In this document: positions 18,535 to 25,684 of the stretch, in pieces | Numbering within the stretch: the first letter of the stretch is position 1 | How the letters are laid out: each line of letters opens with the position of its first letter | NCBI GenBank assembly: GCA_040143965.1 | Contig: JASJQH010000140.1 | Coordinates: 1-25,684 of the forward strand | DNA: 25,684 nucleotides | Reading direction: 5' to 3' | Source of the DNA: Basidiobolus ranarum | Taxonomy: Eukaryota > Basidiobolomycota > Basidiobolomycetes > Basidiobolales | Program-made: the position numbers and the translations under genes | The notes under the pieces: generated by a model | Told to the model about the DNA's origin: nothing | The model's database searches: none | What the model saw: only the letters and a program-made list of their open reading frames with translations

Positions 18535-19500
18535 TCAAACACCATACATATTTCTAGCGTTCTCTCGAGTAACAGTTAGTACTCTTTCGAGGGGAATATT
18601 GCTTAATTCCTCAACTTTCTCTGCGATGTAAGGTATCATTCCTGGGTGGGACACTTTGATTCTACCAAATTCACGGTTAATCTTATTTGGCACCATAAAT
18701 GGACCATCGGTTTCTAGCAAAAGTCGAGTGACTGGTGCAATATTTCTTACTATTTCTTGAATATCTTTAGCGGAGGAGAAAGTGACAACACCAGTGATAC
18801 CAAGATAGAGGTTGTTAAAGTGGAATAGTAAACGCTCAGCTAAACTCGGAGAAGAGGTAAAGCAGTGAACGTGAACTTTCCAATTTTTTGGAATATATCC
18901 TTTCATAATCTCCCAAGTGTCTTCTTCAGCCTCTCTAGTATGAATCACGATGGGTTTGTTATTTCGCAAAGCAAGTTTAATCTGTCTTATGAACACTTTT
19001 TTTTGAGTTTCTGGAGAACTTCTCCTATAGTGATAATCTAGCCCCATTTCTCCACATGCGACAACCTTGGGTAAAGATAGGAAAATTTCAAGCTTGCGTT
19101 CAACAGTATCTGTGTATGCTGAAGCATGATGCGGATGTACACCCACTGAATGATATACCAACTCATGCTGGATATCATGATACTTATCAAAATCCTTCGG
19201 GTCACATAGGATATTGATACAAGAGTCCAAATTACTTGGAAAACAAGTTTTGTAAAGTGTATTGTAGTCTGGAATATTATCCTTACCAGCGAAGTCAAGT
19301 ATGTAATTCAGGTGACAGTGTGTATCTACGAATGGTACCTTTGATATGAACCGTAGCTCTTGAGCATGTGGGAAACTCAATCCCAGTTTACCACTTGAAA
19401 ACGGTCTGCGTGAAGTTATTGCTTTTCCTGAAAATAAACCATTGAAATGTGCAATAGCTCTCTGTCTGTAGACCAACATAGTTACAGCGAAAGTAGTCAA
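18535..19500 (-). CDS. TatD-family metal-dependent DNase
   Basis: Metal-dependent hydrolase with a TIM-barrel fold; TatD proteins act as 3'-5' or AP-type DNases and take part in DNA repair and apoptotic-like DNA decay. It is a single 321-aa exon. Metal ligands are all present: His61 and His63 (FVDTHCHLN), Glu151 (CGEMGLDYH), His187 (IVIHTREA), His212 (VHCF) and Asp265 (LLETDGPF). The C-terminal VTRENARNMYGV matches the family end. The first ~50 residues lie outside the barrel, contain many Arg/Ser and no acidic residue before position 48 (RQRAIAHFNGLFSGK, TSRRPFSSGK), and look like a mitochondrial presequence; this targeting is inferred. A second Met at position 8 is an alternative start. Its lack of introns contrasts with its neighbours. 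Stop and start lie only about 300 and 220 bp from L15 and S10. Confidence 0.94.
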   Translation of the reverse strand: MTTFAVTMLVYRQRAIAHFNGLFSGKAITSRRPFSSGKLGLSFPHAQELRFISKVPFVDTHCHLNYILDFAGKDNIPDYNTLYKTCFPSNLDSCINILCDPKDFDKYHDIQHELVYHSVGVHPHHASAYTDTVERKLEIFLSLPKVVACGEMGLDYHYRRSSPETQKKVFIRQIKLALRNNKPIVIHTREAEEDTWEIMKGYIPKNWKVHVHCFTSSPSLAERLLFHFNNLYLGITGVVTFSSAKDIQEIVRNIAPVTRLLLETDGPFMVPNKINREFGRIKVSHPGMIPYIAEKVEELSNIPLERVLTVTRENARNMYGV

Positions 19501-19720
19501 AGTAAAACTTATCTAAAATTTAGTAGCCCAGTTTTGATGCTTACAGAAAATTGGGGTCATAAATAGACGATATACGTAAAATCAACCATGAATCAAAGAA
19601 ATGTCCATTGTTACCCGACACAAGATAAAATATATAGAAGATGTATAATTCCATGTTGATACAAAATGAAAGTTAACTGGAACTTTATTTAGAACGAAAA
19701 AGAAATTCAGTCGCAAAAAC

Positions 19721-20167
19721 TTATTCTTGACGACGGCTGGCTCCACGGAATTCAGGCTTGAAATCACCGGAGGCACCTTCCTTCTTGGCACCGTCATCAC
19801 GACGTCTGTAACCTTCACGGTCACCACGGGGACCACGGAATGGACGATCACCTTCTTGACGAGGACGAATACCGACGGGCTTGGCGGTCTTCTTCATGGT
19901 GGCGGGGACGATCTCAGCAGGCAAGTGAAGATATTCACGGAGATACTCGATACCTTCGTTGGTAAGGAAGTAGTAATAATGTTGCCACGAGAATTGGGTC
20001 TTGACCAAACCACGGGAGTTAAGGGATTGCATGGCCTTGATGACTTGAAGGTTAGGAACATCAAGTTCATCATGCTTAGGAGCATTGAAGTCCTTTTTGG
20101 CGACCATGACGCCTTCCTTGAAGAGGCTCTCGTAGATGACCTTTCTGTTCTGCTTGGAAATAAGCAT
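19721..20167 (-). CDS. RPS10: 40S ribosomal protein S10 (eS10)
   Basis: Small-subunit protein at the head of the 40S subunit near the mRNA path. The 148-aa protein starts [20 protein letters not shown] and contains [11 protein letters not shown], the winged-helix segment [20 protein letters not shown] and [16 protein letters not shown], followed by the usual Arg/Gly-rich tail ([18 protein letters not shown]). The ATG at 20167 is chosen over an in-frame codon at 20200 because family members start MLxxKxNR and a polypyrimidine-CAG acceptor (CTCCCACAG) lies just upstream. Thus the coding region is uninterrupted, but the leader probably has an intron (20181-20367). The long antisense frame is a shadow. 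Confidence 0.97.
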   Translation of the reverse strand: MLISKQNRKVIYESLFKEGVMVAKKDFNAPKHDELDVPNLQVIKAMQSLNSRGLVKTQFSWQHYYYFLTNEGIEYLREYLHLPAEIVPATMKKTAKPVGIRPRQEGDRPFRGPRGDREGYRRRDDGAKKEGASGDFKPEFRGASRRQE

Positions 20168-20180
20168 GTTTGCAAGGTAA

Positions 20181-20367
20181 CTGTGGGAGAGAAAATACAA
20201 ATGGTTAGCTTTTTGAAAATTCCACTTTAACTGAAGTATGGATGGATTATGTGAGCGATTGGATACACCCGTAACCCAACTACACTAAACCACGGTCATA
20301 AATATTTACTTCACTGTCCATCCTTTCCCAACAATCCATCCAATTGCAAATATTGAACTTTACTAAC
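20181..20367 (-). other. Probable 5' UTR intron of S10
   Basis: On the minus strand a GTTAGT donor at 20367 and a CTCCCACAG acceptor ending at 20181 give a 187-nt leader intron, longer than most here. It holds a perfect 9-bp inverted repeat, GGATGGATT (20240-20248) with AATCCATCC (20333-20341). The donor assignment is less certain than the acceptor. Confidence 0.45.
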
Positions 20368-21503
20368 CTTTCTAAAGGAAAGAATTCCGAGGTTACGGCA
20401 GAAGAGAGGGATCTAACAATGTAGTTTCTCAATAATTTAAGGCACTACCTTGGTCATCCCTGTAAAGATTTTTTTGAAAATTTTGGCTTCAAATTGATTC
20501 AATCTATGAGGCTTTTCATTGGTTCTATAATCTCTGATAAAATGATCAAAAAAAAAGCGCCTTTTCCGAATCCCGGTATTTTATGGAGGAGAGAGTTTGC
20601 TTAAATGTACTACGTTATGTTAACATTAAACCACTGTATGATGACAAAAGAGCTGACACCGGGTTGAAGGAATATATTCAAAATGTTGATCGAAAGCCAG
20701 GAGAATTCGAAGGGTCTGTGCTAAGATGAGTTGGCTGGAATGATTATTAACAATGATGCTTAGTAAGGATCTTTGGATTAGTAATCGGTTCCTAATTCCC
20801 CACCGACCTGATAATCCACTTGCCGCCTATCCACCACAGCACTAGTATTGTTAAGGATAAATTAATCACTGATAGAAGCTGCCGAAGTCACGATTAATCT
20901 AGGAGCTATTAGCTCAAGTGCCAAGGTGATCAATATATACCCTGCTGTCACAGCCTCGAAGTGTTTTGTCATCTAAGCCTTGATTGATGATCAACGAATT
21001 CTTCACAGAAAATAGCGTGATCACTACAATCTCCTATTTAATTGGATGGAAAGCATGATATTTAATGGATTTTAGTAATAGTTGCCGATGGTTATTCCGA
21101 TTAATAATGGTGATATTAATATGGTAACCAATGGTTCGGTTTCAACAATATATTAGTCATCATCTACTATTCCATCCCCACCGCTCCACAATATTGAACT
21201 TTAAGCTAACAGCAATAGCCAATCTGAGCTGACTCATTACTAAAATCATCACTCATATGGTTACGGTTTTATCCTTAGTCCGATGTGGAAACCTGATTTT
21301 TACGCTTAGTAAGTATAATACATCAATAGCCAGATCACCAGTTAGGCCTGTCTCTTACCTTTTTCCTTATGAATAAACCATTTCTTTGTTTCAAATTCCT
21401 TGGGCAAGAATACACCTTCATATTATAATACTCCACTTACTTGACTAGTATATTTCCTTTACCAGCCACTTTTCATACTGAATTCCCAGTTTCTTTCTTG
21501 CGA
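20368..21503. promoter_or_regulatory. Divergent upstream region of S10 and the cyclin gene
   Basis: About 1.1 kb between divergent genes. Near the S10 side is ATGATCAAAAAAAAA (from 20542), resembling the GATC-centred sites upstream of L35. The rest is AT-rich with many TAATGG/GATTAAT-like words and no coding signal. A stretch open upstream of the cyclin ATG (21441-21503) has no ATG of its own and a TTTACCAG that could be a leader acceptor. Confidence 0.35.
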
Positions 21504-22471
21504 ATGGACCCACTTTTACTTCAACAATCCAAAGGGACTGTAACTCCCCCCGTCCGACAAAAAATCTCTCACGGATTAATCGGTAAATATGTTAATCTAG
21601 CCTTTGAATGTCATGGGAACATATGCCTACTTAGCTGAAATCCCTTTCTAATTGTTCAACTTTACTATTTCTAGACGCTGCTTATTCTATCATCGAATCG
21701 ATATGGCCTAGTCACTCAATATGTAAAACGATAGCTCTAACCCCACTGAAGCCTTTTCTTGTGCAAACGCTACGAGAATCAAAAGTATCTATTATTACTC
21801 TTCAAATAGCTTTAATGTATTTATTACGTATCAAAATTGCTGGCAATTATGCGAATAGTTGTCCTGGTGGACCACCCAATTTTGCTAAATGTGGACGTCG
21901 AATGTTTATTGCTGCGCTTATTGTAGCAGGAAAGTTTATTCAAGACAAACATGTTAAAAACTGTGTGTGGGCGAAGTTCACTCGAACTCCTCTACTAGAG
22001 ATAAACATGGTAGAGTTGGCTTTTCTACGGTTGATCGATTACAATCTCTTCGTTCCCGCTGCTGCCTTTGTTCGTTGGTCAACATTACTCAGTAACTACA
22101 TATGCACCAAGGAGTCCTGCCCGCCCTTAACTGCATCATGCGAAGAGTTGTTTGGACATCTTTCTAAACCTAATCGAAAATACAATCGATTTTCGCCTTA
22201 TGTTTCACATCGTCGTAAGGGTATTCACCCAAAATCGATTAGCGTAGATAGTGATTCTATGCCGGTGGAGTCTGTCCGATTCGATTATGTTCCGCAGTTA
22301 CCATTAGCACAGCCTCTGGGTGAAGCATTCCGCTGGAATTCTATTCCGATCAAGACTGTAGAGACACTACACAAGCGATCCTCAAGTCAATTTCAATCTT
22401 CGCCTCCAGGATTACAGCCAAGAAGTCCCATATCGAATACCAGTTCGCCAGAAGAGTCGATGGTGCCTTAA
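21504..22471 (+). CDS. Pcl5-like Pho85-type cyclin
   Basis: Cyclin partner of a Pho85/Cdk5-type kinase; the Pcl5 branch controls turnover of the Gcn4-type activator in yeasts. Two exons, 21504-21582 and 21675-22471, joined by a 92-nt intron (GTAAAT...TTCTAG) within an Asp codon, give 291 aa. The cyclin box starts at DAAYSIIESIWPSHS, then FLVQTLRESKVSIITLQIAL and YLLRIK, then CGRRMFIAALIVAGKFIQDK...WAKFTRTPLLEINMVELAFL, the most diagnostic part. The C-terminal tail is basic then Ser/Pro-rich with several SP sites (SSPPGLQPRSPISNTSSPEE), likely phosphorylated. The first exon ATG at 21504 has no earlier in-frame ATG. An additional 3' exon is possible but not needed. Confidence 0.92.
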
Positions 22472-23222
22472 TATTGTACGTAATAGGAGCTTGTGCATTT
22501 AGCACTGTACATTTGGAATAATGAACCCTTTAGTCAGCTCGATCCTGCTTATTTCTCAACTGGATTAGAATCCTAATTCTCACATACCCCTGCTTATGTG
22601 GTGTCTATCCACGAGGCCCTTATTTCATCCCACTCCACCGAAGAGTGACCAGCGTACCGACACACGATATGTGGATAGTTTACTTCCAAGCTGGCACCTT
22701 CCATATTGTCGAGATGGTCATTGGTCAAATACGACCGCATTAGCAAATGGACCTATCAAAGCATACTATACCCCAATTCCCATGGTAACTATAGAATTTT
22801 ATTGGATAAGAATGAGTAGACTCCGGATAAGTCTATCAAATTCATAGTTGATAATTTAATCTATTTTAAAGGAATTCTTCATCTTCACCTTGACTTCGAT
22901 TCCTCAAATCAAGGACTAGATCGATGTATTCATGTAAATAAAGTGAAATTTGGAAATTCTTTTTATTCTCTAAAACGTACTTTCTGTAAGTTACAGTTAG
23001 ATCTGCAGAAACCAGAGAATAGACCTAACCACGGTGAAGGCTAGATTGCTATCTTGTCTATAAAGGGATCTGCTAGTATGGCTTCTTTTATCCCAGTCAG
23101 ATACATTGGGTAGATATTGACATTAAAGGTTCAATGATATACTTAACGTGTGGGTATTTCCTTTCCAGTTTCCGTTAGTTGAAAGGAAGTTTGTTAAATG
23201 AATGATTTCACTTTCTGTGAGT
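22472..23222. other. Convergent region between cyclin and EB1 genes
   Basis: A 93-codon open stretch (22569-22847, plus) follows an AG that could be an acceptor, and contains SWHLPYCRDGHWSNTTALAN. I found no good donor linking it to the cyclin exon, and no domain. Otherwise this holds the 3' UTRs of two convergent genes. Confidence 0.35.
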
Positions 23223-24364
23223 TCAAAAGCTCTCGTCAGAATCATACTCTTGGAGATGCATATCATTTAGATTTTTATGGAGTACGTTCATATTGTTAAC
23301 TTCTTCCGGTGCGATGAAGCTTTCCTAGAAGAACTTCTATTCAATCATAGTGTAAAATCCATAAATTTATATATACATCTCTTACCACTGAGCCATAAAG
23401 GATTCCATGTAATTCACGAAGCACACCTACTGCTGTTCTTTTCTCTTCAGTATCAACACTAGCTACCTGCTCAACTTCTCGCAATTTAGTGTAATAAAAA
23501 TCTCTTTCTCGCTCCAAAGTATCCAATTGTCGTTGCATTTCTGTCAACTGACGACGAAGTTCTTCGACTAAAGGGGAACGTCCAGGTGAAGTGGGAACTC
23601 GTGAGGCGGATGAAAGAGGGCGTGAGTATCCATTTCGGCTGACTCTTGAGGAGGATCTCTCTAGAATATCATAGATTGATTCAACGGTCTTACATAGGTA
23701 ACGGAGTCTTCAATCAAATCATTTCTAATTCTTACCATAGTTTGAAGCACGGGACATAGCGCTACGTGAAGCACTACGACCATTATTGGCTGGAGAAGGT
23801 TGATCTTTTCTTCTGGCAATTGGATCATAAATTGGTACATCGACATTATCATGAAAATGTTTAAGCCACTGAAGGAATTCCAAGTTATCCTGAAATTTAC
23901 ATTTTACTAGTTTTCCAATAGGTATTTCCTAGATATAGAAAGAATAAAGTTAGAGAGTAAGAACTTCACCTATCCTATCGTTTAATTCTATACTAATACA
24001 ATACCCTCTCAATCTTATGCTTATTAAATGCCACTTGGAGTATCTTGTAGTTTTGAATATATTCATATTCTTGGTTGGCGTTAAATTTAACTTTACTCAT
24101 TTGAACGTCACCTATATACATAGTCGCGTTATATTAATGAAGGTTGGGTGAATAAAGGTAGAGAAATAGAGAAAGTGTCATACCATAGATAGAGTCAACA
24201 ATCTGACAATAAGCAGCGCCTAAAATAACAACAGTTAACTATCTGTATGTAAGTATGAATAAACACCCCAACTCACCTTTTCCAAGTTGTTCAATCTTGG
24301 TATAGCTCAGTTGAAGTAACTCATTAACCCATGCCAAAAGCTCAATTCTACTTTCGCCCATCAT
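23223..24364 (-). CDS. EB1-family microtubule plus-end binding protein
   Basis: Tracks growing microtubule ends and recruits partners to them (Bim1/Mal3/EB1). Six exons on the minus strand: 24277-24364, 24184-24219 (36 nt), 24005-24111, 23736-23928, 23386-23660 and 23223-23324, giving 266 aa. The N-terminal calponin-homology domain is complete: [38 protein letters not shown], then [19 protein letters not shown] and [20 protein letters not shown] Ser/Arg-rich linker follows ([33 protein letters not shown]). The coiled coil and EB-homology motif contain [15 protein letters not shown]. The acidic tail begins ESFIAPEE and ends EYDSDESF, with a terminal aromatic residue as in EB1's EEY/F tail. The start at 24364 (MMGES) or 24361 is equally possible. 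A TATAG acceptor just upstream may mark a leader intron. Confidence 0.96.
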
Positions 24365-25545
24365 TCTTGAAGAAGCCTATAAATAGCGTCAAGTGAAGTG
24401 GTAGAAGATACTAGGATAGAGGTTGGAGAAAGGGGCGAAGTGTTCTGTAAAAGGTTAAAACCAAGATAAATAATCGGTCTATTGGCATGTTATATTGAGG
24501 GGTGTGGTGGCGGTCTAATATGTATTTTATCGCAATACAACTCGATTTTTAAAATCAACCTAATTTGTGAACAATGTAGCAATCATAATGGGATAAGTGG
24601 AGAGAATAGGTTAGAATGGGTTACAATGGCTTATTGACTTAAACGCTACTTTGCATAATTTAGCTTGGGGTGATGCATCGTAGGGATGGTCAGGGAAATC
24701 TTGACATAGCATAATATAGGCAGGTAATATAGGCAGGAACCTCTTAACTACATGCATTAGAGGGTAAGGTCTCTCTGTTCCCGCAGATAGAAGTGGTCTA
24801 CGTAGGGCATAAAAACATGATCCTTGAAGGCGATCAGTTTGTGTGATAAATCATAGGAGATTTTGTCCTACTGAGTGAATAAACGGCTAGAAATGGTTGG
24901 TTAGGTGAGGTACTATTTGTATATGTATTAAACCAACTATGATGGATTAACTAGAGCATTCATGAAATATCGTTGTAAACAATGAATTTAGCCCCATTTG
25001 GAACCCAGAGTTTGCCACACGTTTCAATCCACGTTCTGTGATCACTACAGATACATTTACCACAAAGGAGCATTGGTAAATACGCGGATCAATTTCACCT
25101 GTAAGCCATTGTTTGTCAGACGCTATTGTCCCGATTGTGATCTTATGTGACATTCACCAAACCTTGAATATAACAACCATTGTCTACAAGTGTTGCTACT
25201 TATTTTGCTTACCTCCGTAAGTCAACTTGGCAAACCATATCAATCACAAACAACCATAATTTTCTATAGATGTCATAAGACTTTGGTAATAATTTCTCTT
25301 TGTTATGAGACATGCGAATACTTAATATTCCTACCATGTACCACGTTAGACTAGTCATTTCGATGGAATGATTATTGTTATTACTTCTACTATTCTTTTG
25401 CTACTTTTCCACTATGGAATAATTGGGGGTATCTATTAGGTATTACTTAAGAAACAAGAATCCCTCGAATTTTGAGATACACTTGGCTGAGCGTGAGTCA
25501 AAAACTTGTGGGGCCTTAGGAAAAGCTAATAATTCTTTAGTCTTA
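24365..25545. other. Gene-poor right flank with EB1 promoter
   Basis: Upstream DNA of the EB1 gene. It contains a 13-bp perfect tandem repeat (24712-24737) and a 68-codon minus-strand frame (24947-25153, beginning MSHKITIGTIASDKQW) with an ATG but no recognised domain or splice partners; I leave it uncalled. No other structure is supported. Confidence 0.45.
24712..24737. repeat. 13-bp perfect tandem repeat, two units
   Basis: TAATATAGGCAGG occurs twice head to tail (24712-24724 and 24725-24737). The two units are identical, so the duplication is recent. No function is evident. Confidence 0.85.
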
Positions 25546-25684
25546 GATTGTTGAAGTATTTTGGGAGTTTGTTGGAGGTGGTTTTTCGAACTAGAAGAGT
25601 TGATGGTTTTCACTTATTGATTTATTGAGTAGAAAGTTGTCATTTACAGTTTTGTCAAGAGGTAAACAAACAAACAAACGGGTA
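25546..25684. repeat. Dispersed repeat, copy 2 (cut by window end)
   Basis: Same orientation as the copy at 5634-5772 and gap-free against it, about 91% identical. It starts abruptly at GATTGTTGAAG after unrelated flank and continues off the window. It includes the AAACAAACAAACAAAC simple stretch seen in copy 1. Spacing between copies is 19.9 kb, so this is an interspersed family, not a tandem one. Confidence 0.8.

Noticed and set aside
20168-20200. Longer S10 protein starting at 20200
   Set aside because: The family starts at MLxxKxNR and the extra residues run through a probable splice acceptor.
19727-20230. 167-codon plus-strand open frame
   Set aside because: Antisense shadow of the S10 gene; the S10 reading matches its family from end to end.
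22472-22847. Extra 3' exon for the cyclin gene (open stretch 22569-22847, or LDPAYFSTGLES near 22530)
   Set aside because: Only a poor GTGCCT donor is available in exon 2, the cyclin has a natural Ser/Pro-rich end at 22471, and neither stretch resembles a cyclin tail I know.
1-25684. CRISPR arrays, rRNA genes or operon-type organisation
   Set aside because: No regularly spaced repeats or rRNA sequence were seen; the genes have spliceosomal introns and independent promoters.

Overview
The window is nuclear DNA of a fungus. It is AT-rich. Genes carry many short introns (about 50 to 120 nt) with GTAAGT-like donors and YAG acceptors, and the cell-wall proteins are typically fungal: a GPI-anchored CE4 chitin deacetylase and a Kre9/Knh1-type GPI protein. 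A Pho85-type cyclin of the Pcl5 kind points the same way. Loose gene spacing and intron density fit an early-diverging (zygomycete-grade) fungus, but the clade cannot be fixed from sequence alone.

Layout. Positions 1 to 12,115 are gene-poor. They hold an intronless D-amino acid oxidase (+, 2044-3282), a chitin deacetylase (-, 7577-8542), two degenerate tRNA-like sequences (-), one copy of a dispersed repeat, several short tandem repeats, a glycine-rich open frame and much apparently non-coding or decayed DNA. Positions 12,116 to 24,364 are gene-dense. In order: a heme-free sulfite oxidase (+, 6 exons), converging on a SET/NAP histone chaperone (-, 6 exons); a Kre9-like GPI wall protein (+), converging on ribosomal protein L35 (uL29, -); ribosomal protein L15 (eL15, -); a TatD nuclease (-, intronless); ribosomal protein S10 (eS10, -); a Pcl5-like cyclin (+); and an EB1 microtubule plus-end protein (-, 6 exons). 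The right end is again gene-poor and runs into a second copy of the dispersed repeat at the window edge.

The genes are mostly housekeeping and do not form an obvious pathway cluster. Links that can be seen: three ribosomal protein genes lie within 4 kb on one strand, each with a probable 5' UTR intron. The oxidase and the sulfite oxidase both end in tripeptides that resemble peroxisomal PTS1 signals (SNL and TKL), and both families can make H2O2. Two GPI-anchored wall proteins are present.

No wholly new multi-gene system was recognised. The observations most worth a second look are an extended stem-loop predicted inside the L15 intron, a possible 7-nt start-codon exon in L35, the two tRNA-like elements with the same odd build, and the dispersed repeat.
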